Below are positions 1 to 11,563 of a stretch of 64,000 nt of DNA, piece by piece. This DNA comes from Hypericum androsaemum. Lineage: Eukaryota; Streptophyta; Magnoliopsida; Malpighiales; Hypericaceae. The notes under the pieces were generated by a model that saw only the letters and a program-made list of their open reading frames with translations, was not told the DNA's origin and did not search any database. The stretch is taken from assembly GCA_963995505.1 (NCBI GenBank), contig OZ023198.1, forward strand, positions 11,709,141 to 11,773,140, in the 5' to 3' direction. A program made the translations under genes and the position numbers. Numbering within the stretch: the first letter of the stretch is position 1; each line of letters starts with the position of its first letter.

Positions 1-282
1 CCATTCACACCAACGAGGAGCGAGTGCTCCTGGGGCTTCTTCAATGGCTACCCCAGTTACATGGCCAACACCGAATCCTCTCGCGCCAAGTTCAGATCAC
101 AAAGTGCTCCGAGGCAAAGGGCGGAGTTGGAGAGGTATAGTTCCAATAAACTGTCTCCGCAGAGATCTTACGACGCAGAGATCTTCTCGGAAACGAACTT
201 CGGACAAAGTAACGAGTTCAGACGCAAGGCTTATCCACCATCCAGCCGTTTAAACAGAGTGGGAAGCTCTATTGTCAGGTGA
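1..282 (+). CDS. IQD (IQ67-domain) protein, 3' end only
   Basis: Frame 1 is open from the first base to the TGA at 280-282 and gives 93 residues. The segment SYMANTESSRAK followed by RSQSAPRQR is the conserved C-terminal DUF4005 signature of plant IQD (SUN-like) proteins, which bind calmodulin through an upstream IQ67 domain and usually act at microtubules, the plasma membrane or the nucleus. The tail is basic and serine-rich, as is usual. The IQ67 domain and the gene's start lie outside the window, so the member cannot be named, and whether base 1 lies inside an exon or follows a splice site cannot be told. No break is seen in the visible part. Confidence 0.9.
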   Translation, partial: PFTPTRSECSWGFFNGYPSYMANTESSRAKFRSQSAPRQRAELERYSSNKLSPQRSYDAEIFSETNFGQSNEFRRKAYPPSSRLNRVGSSIVR

Positions 283-938
283 CACGAGAATGTCTCCACA
301 CTATTTCCTTCTCTTTCCCAAAATATTCCCATTGAATGTGTTATTCTGTAACTCTTATCTGATTACTCGTTAACCTTGTATAATTAATTGTAAAGTTGTT
401 GCTGCTGTCTTCTCTTCGATCCACATTGTCCCAAGTGTAAAACCGAACTCATATTCTAGTGTGATCTTGATTCGTAAGTTGCTATCACGATTCTGATGTT
501 CGAAATATGAATCTCAAATGGAGTATGAGATTATTTACTTCACCTATCATTTGCTTTAAGTTTTGGATTCGATGCGAAGACTTTATCATTTTTGCAAGTT
601 CGATCTACGAGCATCTCGTCGCTGGGGTTGATGCCAAGTTGTCCTGTCAAGCATCAGGCAATATAGGCCAACACATCCCATCTAAGAAATACCCACAAAT
701 GATGATCTTCGTTACAAGAAAAGAAGCTTGCAATAACTAGTCTTGTCAGCACCTCACGAATCTGTAAATGGGAACCTTGGATACCCACTACCGGCCAAAG
801 GGTGGTAGAAAGGGAAAGTGGTAAGAATTTTGATGATGTGAGACTGCGGTATGTAGATAGCATCTCTAGCAAGCATAGGCTTATCCGGGGAAAAAACTGT
901 GAGGTAGAAGTCGACTTGTGGTTTAAAAGGTCTGACAG
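283..938. other. IQD 3' UTR and intergenic DNA
   Basis: The stretch after the IQD stop is T-rich and looks like a plant 3' UTR with downstream sequence. No second gene is supported. The short open frames at 507-740 (+) and 654-872 (-) have no family resemblance. Confidence 0.5.
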
Positions 939-947
939 AATTTTATA

Positions 948-1307
948 GGGAAAATTATGCTCAGGTTCCTTGGTGTTTGATATATTTGGTTCTCAGCCCC
1001 TGTCTTACGAAAATCGATTAAAAGTTTGGTTTTATTATACTTTTAGGCCCCTCGCTGATGTCAGCAGATATATTTTTTATTTTTTGTCATGGAAATGACA
1101 AAATACCCTTGAAAAAAATAAAAAAGCTATCTTTTTTTAAGGGTATTTTTATCATTTCCATGAAAAAAAGAAAAATATCTGCCGACGTCAGCGAGGAGCC
1201 TAAGTGTATAATAAAATCAAACCTCGGAGAGTGTTTAATCGATTTTTGAAAGACAAGAAGTGAGAGACGAATATGCCAAACACCAGGGATCAGAGCATAA
1301 TTATCCC
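948..1307. mobile_element. Short foldback MULE, 360 bp
   Basis: The two halves are inverted repeats of each other over nearly the whole length. The left end GGGAAAATTATGCTC pairs with the right end, which ends GAGCATAATTATCCC. The inner arms carry GCTGATGTCAGCAGATAT and its complement. A perfect 9-bp TSD, aattttata, flanks it at 939-947 and 1308-1316; 9 bp is the Mutator superfamily hallmark. The inner arms resemble those of the elements at 14,014 and 25,413. There is no coding capacity. Confidence 0.85.
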
Positions 1308-1316
1308 AATTTTATA

Positions 1317-1770
1317 TATTTTCAGTTGACACTCACTATCTGAACAAAGTTTAGGAAGAAAATACTCTTAATTATCATTAAATTAAAAGTTAAAAAAGTA
1401 AACCATAAAAGTTATGAAAAAATGATATGAAAAATATTATAACAGAGATGCATAAAAGAATTTCATATTTTTTCTGATTAGTTTTTCAAAAAACTTTAAA
1501 ACCAAAACTTTTTCCTAATTATATTTAGGATATTTTTGTCAAAAAAGTTTATTCAAGTGAAGAGTTGACTAGAAAAATTGATCACTTCGTCACACATTTT
1601 CAGATTCTTGTGCTTGCAAATCGATTCTATACCGTATAATAAGCCACAGCCCACGGGTAACCGCATGAAAGCCCAACAAGTGTGCAACTCACAAAAGCGC
1701 ACTTAGTTTGCAGCAGATGTAGAAAAATTACCATAATTATAAATTAACTGTTTGCAACAAAATGCAAACA
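1317..1770. other. AT-rich intergenic DNA upstream of the tRNA
   Basis: No open frame, repeat or motif of note was seen between the MULE and the tRNA. The CAA-rich run just before the tRNA (about 1752-1769) is typical of plant tRNA upstream regions. Confidence 0.4.
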
Positions 1771-1844
1771 GGTTTCGTGGTGTAGTTGGTTATCACGTCA
1801 GTCTAACACACTGAAGGTCTCCGGTTCGAGTCCGGGCGAAGCCA
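1771..1844 (+). tRNA. tRNA-Val (anticodon AAC)
   Basis: The cloverleaf folds fully. Acceptor GGTTTCG pairs with CGAAGCC, followed by discriminator A. The D arm contains GTAGTTGGTTATCAC. The anticodon stem TCAGT/ACTGA closes the loop CTAACAC with anticodon AAC. The T arm TCCGG/CCGGG closes TTCGAGT, and the A and B box promoters are intact. There is no intron, and CCA is not encoded. A T-rich run from about 1846 can serve as the RNA polymerase III terminator. Confidence 0.96.
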
Positions 1845-2051
1845 ATTTTAATTTTTTCTACTTTTTTAACTCCGCAAAGCAGAGCAGTGGTTAAAAATCA
1901 CACAAAACAGATATAATACACATTGCAAAGTCCTCTACTCTTCAAAGGAGATGCTTCAATTCCTAAGCTATACGAATTTACAACCGGAGAAAAAGAATTA
2001 TAAAGTTGTATACAAATAAGGAAGATGAAGTTCTCTGTTCTTCCTCCGAAC

Positions 2052-4918
2052 TTAAAGTTGGTTTGCATCACAATTCCATCTGGAAGTAGGGACACAGCTC
2101 ATGTAGTGACACCAATGGCAGTGATCGTTACCGTTCTCTCCGCGGAACAGCATCACCAACGCAACACTCAACCTGAATCAGATATAAAGACGGTAATGCG
2201 TAAGCAAACGACCTTGACGGATAATGGTCGTGACTCGAGTGGCAGACTGTGAGACGAAGATTTGAGATTGTACTTCGGGTCTGGTTCGGACTCGGAAAGT
2301 CTCATAAGGGCTTTGACAAGAACATATCATGTGTTCCATCATTTATTTGGTGATTTAACAAGTCAACTCTCAAGTGGTCGGTTGTTTGGAGAGAAGGAAG
2401 GGCAATGATGGCCCACCAACTTTGAGATGGGAATTGATCTAGCTTAGCTAGGATGACCAAGAAACTATTTATTTGTGCAATTTGAACCACAAGAAAGAAA
2501 ATGTGGGACACCTACAATCTGGAAAACTGTTTTCCTAATGAACCTTGCAACTACTCGAGGCCTGGCTAAGTTGTAAAGGATGGAATCCGGGTTTCGAGAT
2601 TCGAATATGGGATCAATGTTTAAACCTTGGAGTATAACAATCTGCCTATCATGAAATGAACTTTGCATCTAAAAGAATGTAAGCAGAGATGGGGACTAAC
2701 CCTGCAATGAGCAGAACCAGAGAGACCAGCCACATAACATATTGGTAACTTTTGTACTTGGATTTGGCACCAACACCAGACGGAAAGTTGTGACGCTCAA
2801 ACCATCCGTACTGAGGACGAGGCAACAGTACAAAACCGAGCAGAATTCCGGCTAGGAATCCCCCTATGTGCGCGAAGTTATCGACGTGGGGCAGAATTCC
2901 GATCGCAAGGTTAACAGCTATGATCACCACAAGTGTTAGCAGCGCCGCGGCCTTGTTGGTGTAAAGACTCCAGTTTGTGAGTAGTTCCGACAGCATTGCC
3001 CCGAGAAGCCCGAAAAGAGCGCCAGACGCCCCTACGGAGATGCTGTTTCTGATGAAAAGAGAGGACAGTACGCTCCCAGCGAATCCGGTTAGCAGGTAAA
3101 TGATACCAACACGAACTGCAAATCACATTGCAAAACACCATGTGACGTTATGCTTCAAAATGTACATATCCGCTAGCTAGTTCGAGCTTTTTTCGTACCG
3201 AATCCGAATTGCTGCTCGAGTCGAATGCCGATGAAGACCAGACTGAGCATGTTTGCCAGGAGATGGACGATCCCGGCGTGCAACCAGATGCAAGTAACGA
3301 GCCTCCATGCCTGATGTTTATGCACCACCTTCACCCACTCCAGAGCTCCCAATTTCTCCAACCTTTTCAAACCAATAAAGTACAGAGAACTATGAATTCG
3401 GTACAAGTGACAAATGACTTAGATTTTTGTAAGTAACATTTAAGTTCGAACTTTGTGAATGTAATATGATAAAGTTTCAAAGTTCAAACTTTATAACAAA
3501 ACAGCAGAATCCAGGAAACCCACAAGACACCGGAATCCATAAGTCAAGCAACTACGGTTAATATACCACCAATGGAATCCATTTTTTCAATGATCATCTT
3601 GATATTTGTTGAGCATTATCAAAATCAAAATAGAGGTACGAAACTTTTTTTAAAAAAAATATTAAAATTTTTACTTGCAATACAATCCAATCTCGATCGA
3701 CTCTTCAAACATCACTTAAAAGTGGCTGTCTTTGACCGATTGGACATTATCAGACAGTGGCAACAAAAAGACAGAACAGTGTCTTCCACAGACATATAAT
3801 TGCACAATTTGGATCACATTCACATCGAGCGTATCGAAGAGCACCAAACGCAACCCAACCTATGACTAAAAAAGGGTAAAACAGAAAACGCACCGGTCAA
3901 CCACTCAAACTCGTGATCAACCTCTCGAAGCTTACCCAACAAAAACTCGTGATCAACCACAACCTCCAAGAAAAAAAATTTACATTCTCCGCGTCTAATC
4001 TGAACCCAGGATTTTTGTCAAAATCTTATATATCTTGCACCGATAGGCCAAATTCCTTTTGGTGAAATAGCGTGGCTTTGATATAATTTTGATGATCACG
4101 GAGGCAAATCCATGAATTCAATCCAGCTTATGCATGTAGGAGGACACGAGCTCCTATGTAATTAGAACAGATCTGTGTATCGGTACATTACTTAAATCAA
4201 ACAACAAATTAAAGATCTCAAAACTCCACAACTGAAGTATTTTTAAGAAGAAAAGTCCTAAGGACCAACTAATGAAAGACGTCTAGTCAAAAAGATAAAT
4301 CTCCAAAAAGACTAATGGATTGACAAAACTTATAAATTTTAGATTTTTAAAAAAATAAATTTTACACCTTGATTACATTACACTTGAAGCTTGTTGAATT
4401 TGTCAATAGTTTGTGCTGTTAAATTATGTGCCTTTTGGCATCAATTTCTATATTATATCTGATTCAAACTGAATTAGTACAAGTGTTTTATATGAATTAT
4501 ATGATATTTGCGCGTTAAGTAGCTGCTAGCTGAATTTGATCACTTATCCGAACACGACGCAAGTGGGAATAAACAGAGAAAAAAATAGAGAAGACAGAGA
4601 GAGAGAGAGAGAGAGAGGAAGTAAACGAAAAACTTACGTGGAGGAAGAGGGACCAAAGAGAGGATTGTCTCTTAAAGGCTCGAAGGAGAACCTCCCAAGG
4701 AAAGCAGCCACGCACTTGCCCTCGAACCGGTCGGAGTGGAAGTGATCAGGGCAGTTGTTGATGTACATCGCCGCCACGAATACCCCCACGTTGGCCACCA
4801 CGAACATCGGTACCAGCCACGACGTCCATTGCGTCTCCTCCGCCGACGAGTAAAACCCGCCGGTGCTCCTCCTCCCCTTCCCCCCTCCACCACCTCCTTC
4901 CATGTCCCCTCCAAACAT
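2052..4918 (-). CDS. Rhomboid-like intramembrane serine protease (plant RBL family), 4 exons
   Basis: Coding exons on the minus strand are 4918-4638, 3362-3199, 3115-2701 and 2172-2052. All junctions are GT-AG, and the sum of 981 nt gives 326 residues and a stop. The catalytic pair is Ser179 in GASGALFG and His231 in NFAHIGGF; the supporting motif HLLAN is at 127-131. [20 protein letters not shown] is the usual RBL loop-helix. The N-terminal cytosolic part is Gly-rich, the first membrane helix is near residues 35-55, and there are about seven helices in all. The C-terminal [15 protein letters not shown] tail is typical of plant RBLs. Such enzymes cleave transmembrane substrates, usually in Golgi or plasma membrane. 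The start is the ATG at 4918; a TTG two codons upstream is ignored. Introns are 1275, 83 and 528 nt. No defect is seen. The closest family member (RBL1, RBL2 or similar) was not resolved. Confidence 0.93.
4596..4618. repeat. (AG)n microsatellite in RBL intron 1
   Basis: An almost pure run of about eleven AG units lies 20 bp inside the donor end of RBL intron 1 (CT on the sense strand). Confidence 0.9.
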
Positions 4919-5298
4919 GTTCAACGATCTTAAGAAGCGTTAGGAGATGGAGAAGAAGGGTTATGTAGTTTTTATGGGAAACAGGTAGGAGAGGAGAGAG
5001 AGCTTTTCTACTTTTTTAAATGTCTCGCCTCGTCCGAATTCGAATTAGTCAAAAAAAATAATCAAAACAAAAAAGGTAGGAGAGGAGATGGATGGACAGT
5101 TGGTGGGGGTGTGAAGTTGGTGGGCGGTTTTTGTCACTGTTTAAAAGGCGAGGGAGTTTTTTGGTTGGATAGGGAAATAAATAGTGGATTTGGTAATTTA
5201 ATGTGTCTCATTGAGTACCAATAAAGTTTAGATTAAAGAAATAGGAGGAGGATATGGAATTTTTAATGGGTTTTACGTTTTGCTCAATCCCGGAGTGA
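4919..5298 (-). promoter_or_regulatory. Probable 5' UTR and promoter of the RBL gene
   Basis: The 380 bp between the RBL start codon and the next MULE holds CT-rich sequence on the sense strand (about 4980-5010), common in plant 5' UTRs. No clear TATA box or transcription start was identified. The MULE at 5308 limits the native promoter to this stretch or reaches into it. Confidence 0.4.
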
Positions 5299-5307
5299 CT
5301 CTTGTTG

Positions 5308-5692
5308 GGGTTTTTGTCCAAAATGTGTTACAATAATAGTTTTTCCCCGAAATAATACTACAGTTGAAAATATTTTTAAAATGGTGTTCTTTTTCTAGGT
5401 CGAATCAAATCGAAAATAATTTTTGATCTGGGATCAAATCGAAAAGAATTTTCGACTTCCATGGTCGAACAAATCTTTTTTACGATCTGAGGACCCAGAT
5501 CGAAAGATTCTTTCGACTTAGGTCGGATCGCGTTATCCAACAAAATCTGGAAAAGTTGGATTTTCTTTCTGGATAGGAACCATATCGAAATTTTTTTTTG
5601 ACCTGAGAAAGGAACACCATTTTGAGAATATTTTCAACAGTAACACTATTTCGAAAAAAATACTAATATAACATTATTTTGGGCAAAAACTC
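5308..5692. mobile_element. Foldback MULE, 385 bp
   Basis: Inverted ends start GGGTTTTTGTCCAAAAT and, on the other strand, GAGTTTTTGCCCAAAAT. Matching arms continue for about 110 bp (for example GTTGAAAATATT...AATGGTGTTC). The flanks ctcttgttg (5299-5307) and ctcttgctg (5693-5701) match at 8 of 9 bases, a slightly worn 9-bp TSD. The middle holds several TCGAAA/TTTCGA palindromes. It sits about 390 bp upstream of the RBL start codon and is not coding. Confidence 0.75.
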
Positions 5693-5701
5693 CTCTTGCT
5701 G

Positions 5702-6602
5702 CTACTTTTTGTACACCTTGTGATGTCACACTTTATCAGTACAATATAAGAATCATTTCTTAGTTCGCTTAATTTTGTAGTTCCATGATAATATTTGTTA
5801 GAAAAAAATGTACATTTTGATAATATGAATAGTACAATCAAATCATTTCAAAATTTTTTAACATATTCGGAACAAAGTATTACACTTTTGTAGCAGATTT
5901 TTCAATCTTTATAAAAACTGGAAGTTGATTAAAAAAAATCATCCATTTTATGGTCTGATTGGTTGGACTATTGGCCATATTAGATTTTAAAAATAAATAA
6001 TTTTTCATAATTATATTAAATATTAGAATGTCAAATAATTCTAAATATGATCTAATTATAAGTAAAATTTTATAATTTATCTAGTTTCAGTCTAATAAAC
6101 TTAAAAAATATTCATCATAAAATAATAAATTTTGGAGAATTTGGATGGAACTAGCTGGTCTGGCCAATTGAAATGGTGATCAATGACATTAACGGACTAT
6201 TCTCCTGGTTTTTGCACGAAAACATTGAATTCAAACCTTGAGTTTGAAATTTATGGAACCACGTAATATTAAATATTGATTGAAATTTTTTTACTACTAT
6301 TCAAATATCTTATTTAACTCGATTGAGTGCATGTTCGAATAAGAGATAATATCCAATAAAATATAACTCATCAACTTAATTTTTTCGTCAAATTTAATCA
6401 TCGCACACAAAAAGCTAGGAACCGGATTCAACAGCATTAATCATTCTCCTATCGATTGTCTTATTCTATTTTGTGCCGGGTTCAAATTCAGTGGGGACAT
6501 GGGTAATCCCCACTCAAAGGGATAGGGACAATATTGAAAATACAATAATTAAAATAATTAAAAAAATATTAGCAAAATAATACAATTTATGGAAATATAA
6601 GT
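5702..6602. other. AT-rich intergenic DNA
   Basis: No gene, RNA or clear transposon boundary was recognised. Simple A/T runs only. Confidence 0.4.
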
Positions 6603-6604
6603 AT

Positions 6605-6925
6605 GGGAATATTAGTTTCCATCTTCTCGGATATTGGTTTCCATCTTCTATGCTATTGGTTTCATTCTGATATGATATTGGTTTCATTCTACTATGATAT
6701 TGGTTTTTATCTTCTATGTTATTGGTTTCATTCTACTATGACATTGGTTTCATTCTACTATAATATTTGTTTCATTCCACCGTGATATTGGTTTTCATCT
6801 TCTCTAATATTGGTATCCCACTATGAGTGAAAATGTATACCATTTGAATGTATTGGTTTCATTCTTCTCGAATATTGGTATCATTCTACTTTAATATTGG
6901 TATCATTCATCTATGAATTTTTGCT
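6605..6925 (+). repeat. Minisatellite, about 22-bp units
   Basis: Degenerate head-to-tail copies of TATTGGTTTCATTCTACTAT run across this stretch, alternating with a TATTGGTTTCCATCTTCT version. About a dozen units are recognisable. It causes a 60-residue open frame at 6603-6785 with repeated WFHS and ILVSF strings, which is an artefact of the repeat. Confidence 0.85.
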
Positions 6926-6944
6926 AGAAATTTAAGCACTAAGT

Positions 6945-7526
6945 TCAAACAACAACCAAACACCAACATAAAGTTCTAATCTTTAAATACAAAATCATCA
7001 GAACCACATGAAATCGATCAATCCGGCAATAATTCAAAGTCGAAACAGCATATAGGTCATTTCTTTCGGACCAAATAATCAACGAAAAAGTTGTTGAAAA
7101 CCAAAGATTTGTCAATCGCCACACTGTTTTGACAAAATCAAGTACCGCCATGTAAAAATCTCCCTCCCTCTGGCTTTGAAACCTCCTAAGTTCTCCCATT
7201 TCCATTAGGACACCTATAAAGCCACCACAAATCACAACCAACTCGCACAAAGAGATAAGCCACCGGATAGATAATTTAAATATGGGAATTATATAGGAAA
7301 ATGGTAGAACCTTAATGGGTATGTTTGGATAAAAACTCGAAAATACCCTCAACAGATTCTGACCATCAGATCTGTAAAAAACGAATTTGATCAAATCTAA
7401 AGGCCCATATTTAGTCCATACCATATGGATGATTTTTATGTAGTTCCCCCCTGAATCCAAACCCTTTTGTGCCTTACAACCACATGATTTGGTAATACTC
7501 GTCTTTCTCCGGAAAATAGGATCCAT
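6945..7526 (-). CDS. Unrecognised 193-codon open frame
   Basis: This is the longest open frame in the 5-9 kb interval. It starts with ATG at 7526, immediately beside the TSD of the next MULE, and would encode a mixed basic/hydrophobic protein with hydrophobic stretches near residues 75-105 and 135-155. No family motif was recognised, composition is ordinary for AT-rich plant DNA, and no promoter or splice pattern supports it. It may be a chance frame, an orphan gene or an exon of something unrecognised. Confidence 0.2.
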   Translation of the reverse strand: MDPIFRRKTSITKSCGCKAQKGLDSGGNYIKIIHMVWTKYGPLDLIKFVFYRSDGQNLLRVFSSFYPNIPIKVLPFSYIIPIFKLSIRWLISLCELVVICGGFIGVLMEMGELRRFQSQREGDFYMAVLDFVKTVWRLTNLWFSTTFSLIIWSERNDLYAVSTLNYCRIDRFHVVLMILYLKIRTLCWCLVVV

Positions 7527-7536
7527 AAAAGATGGC

Positions 7537-8225
7537 GGGATTTTTTCTCAAATAGGTAAAAAATTTAGATAATTTCCAAAAATAGGTAGAAATATATCAT
7601 ATTTCTAAAATAGGTTAAAAAATAAAAAATATAGAAGAGGTCCCTCCTGCCACAATTAAATAAATATTTTATTTTATTTTAAGTATAAATTTATCGATAT
7701 CAAATTTAATCGTTGTATCATAAATTTATCCCAATACTAAATAATCTGAATTATCAATAAATATTATATATTAGTATAATGAAAATATGAAATTTATTGA
7801 TAAATATTATTTTAAACTAATGAGAGTAGAGATAAATACTAATCGATGGGATAAATATTTATCAATGAATATAATCGTTGTCATTACACTTATATAATAT
7901 GCATTGATAAATTTAGATAATTCAGTGTTGAGATAAATACTTATCGATGAATTTAATTATTATCATTATACTAATATAATATACATCAATAAATTCTGAT
8001 TATCGGTATTGAGATAAATTTACGATACAACAGTTAAATTCGTTATCGATAAATTTACGTTCAAAATAAAATAATAAAATAATAAAATAAACTAATTATT
8101 TAATTGTGACAGGAGGCGCTGCCACTTTTTTTTAATGGTTTTGAATATTTTTTATTTTTTAAACCTATTTTGGGAATATGTATTCGAGAAAATATCTAAA
8201 CTTTTTACCTATTTGAGAAAATCCC
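7537..8225. mobile_element. MULE, 689 bp, long inverted ends
   Basis: The left end GGGATTTTTTCTCAAATAGG and the right end CCTATTTGAGAAAATCCC are inverted copies. The arms continue with TAGGTAAAAA and, further in, with a palindromic series of ATAAATTTATCGAT-type motifs. Flanks aaaagatggc (7527-7536) and aaaagatgtc (8226-8235) form a 9-10 bp TSD with one mismatch. No transposase is present, so it is non-autonomous. Confidence 0.8.
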
Positions 8226-8235
8226 AAAAGATGTC

Positions 8236-9633
8236 TTTCCTTTTTTTGTTCTTTTCATCTTATCCTTGCATCCAACAACCAATTAAATGTTGTAAAAAAA
8301 ACCAATTAAATGAAGAGCTTTGTCACCGTTTTAACCTCCTAATCAACTCAATTTTGGATTAATCTGTAAATGGTAGGATACCACGCAAGTTTAACCAATT
8401 TTTCAATTAAAAAATTAATTAAAAAATCAATTCGAAGGTCCTGACAAAAAAAATAATTAAAATGTTTGCAGATGGAATGATCCAGCCAGGTTTCAGGTAA
8501 CTTGCATAGAAAGGAAATGATGCTGCCAAAGAAATTTTCGCCTATTCAGTGGGACAAAAGTTTAGGTATAAATCCCAATCCTCCAAAAAAGTATAAATCT
8601 CTCAAATTTAGCTGGGACATAGTATATATACTAATTGAGAACTTATAATAAAAATATGAAAATTTTCATTTAGAACCATTTGATATATGGTTTGATATTT
8701 GTTTTGCAGAATACTATGTGATTTCATTTTTTTGAGCATATATTTTCAAAATTAACACTTTTAACGACGAAATTTTAGCTTAATTAATTTTATTCTAATC
8801 GATATCTATGTGGGTAGCCACTTGTAATGCGATTATATTATATGGTTTTGGTGGTGATGAGAGGTTGGTTAATTAGTTGGTGGGTCAATGACAGTTGGGG
8901 ATGGTCCGTTTCCTTGCAAGCTACTCAGAGGTCACACTTGCAAAGCCAAGTGGCAACCATAATTGGGATCCCACCAGTTCCCCAAGTTATTGTCCAAATA
9001 TTGAAAACATTGTCCCCACCAACTTTTTATTCATATCGGTCCCAATTGCTGGAACTTTGATGCATGTTGAGATTGGATTTCTGTTGTTTTTTTGAGGGGT
9101 AAATTTTTACAATCTGAATCCTAAATTTCCAAAATATTTACAATACCTCGTACTGTTTATGCCTTGTGCCGTATTGAACTACAAGTCTTTTGGCAGATTT
9201 CTGTTGTTATTAACGACCTAGAAAAGATTGGTACCTTTCTCGGACCTAATGGTAATTGGCAGAATTCGGATAGTAATCAAAGAATCTAAATTATTATTCT
9301 CTTTTTTAGACCCTAATTCTTAACCTTATCTTCTTTAAAATACTAAATACCGGAAAGAATAAGAGCAACTCACAGGTCCGTGTTAGAGCTAAAAACAACA
9401 AGATATCAGAGACAAGTAAAGCATTAAAAATCCAACAGGCAGTAGAAGATCCTAAGAAATGTCATTGCAAATTAACACAATCTTGATAGGAGTTCCTCAA
9501 AACAATGGTGCAGCTCAAAGTACCGACCAAAATATTGGTTTAATCTCTAACAATAAGACTTGGTACATTCAAAATTCTCAAACGTAATCTCACGAAACAG
9601 GAACTCGACATCGCTGCCCGGAAAGAAGGCGTT
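8236..9633. other. Intergenic DNA downstream of RPL24
   Basis: No gene was recognised. Open frames at 8827-9095 are short and unrelated to known proteins. The last few hundred bases before 9634 are probably the 3' UTR and polyadenylation region of RPL24 (minus strand). Confidence 0.4.
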
Positions 9634-10965
<1,332 letters not shown>

Positions 10966-11027
10966 CGCGGGCGAAAATTAGTCAATCGGCTTCAAAAGCT
11001 CCCTCTGTGTGGCTTCCATCGGAAAGC

Positions 11028-11100
11028 TAGGGTTTTAGTTGGTTATGATTGGGCCGTATATGGGTTTAGTCTATTGGGCTTGAAATGATTTTAGGCCCAT
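11028..11100 (-). promoter_or_regulatory. Telo-box and site II motifs of the RPL24 promoter
   Basis: On the minus strand, AAACCCTA (complement of 11028-11035) is a telo-box just upstream of the RPL24 start, and ATGGGCC (complement of 11094-11100) is a site II type motif. Further GGGCC/TGGGCT motifs lie at 11050-11055 and near 11075. Telo-box plus site II is the known signature of plant ribosomal protein promoters, which tie expression to cell growth. Confidence 0.7.
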
Positions 11101-11544
11101 CAATAAGTTTTTCCCCAAATATTTGTAATTATAAATAAGTTCAAACAAAATATTATAAATTGGTTGGATGGTGTTCTGTTCAGACTGTTCTCTCACCTTA
11201 CGATTCAAAAGGCCAGCACCACCATATGTAGAATTTTTTGCTTTTTTTCAAAAAAAAATTCTAAATTAATTAGCTTTTATCTGAAAATTATAAAATTGTA
11301 TAATCTGATATAATTGCTATTGAATGTTTACTTGCATTGTATTGAAATGTCTAAAATATAATTGAATTGCTAAATAATTACTGTAACTTAACTATAATTC
11401 AATCCAAAAAATACATTTATGTTGCAACGTTTTTAGTGTAATTCAAATCTAAATTAGATAGTGGACTCTTACATGTGGGTCCCACCCCCTTCCATTTAAG
11501 TGCGTGTGTTTGTAGTGTATATAAAATGCGACTTTCTTTTCCTT
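11101..11544 (+). repeat. Upstream block of the HD-Zip unit, copy 1
   Basis: Sequence such as CAATTACTGTAACTTAACTA-type text followed by a CATTTATGTT..AACG..TTTTTAGT motif (about 11410-11440), a GTGGGTCCCACC motif, and TATATAAAATGCGACTTTC recurs at 25.3-27.3 kb and 62.2-62.6 kb. It is the promoter-like region of the duplicated HD-Zip IV unit: TATATAA, then CTTTTCCTTGTTCA. The copy is split from its downstream part by the hAT element at 11,553. Confidence 0.6.
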
Positions 11545-11563
11545 GTTCATACCAAAGTTTTAA

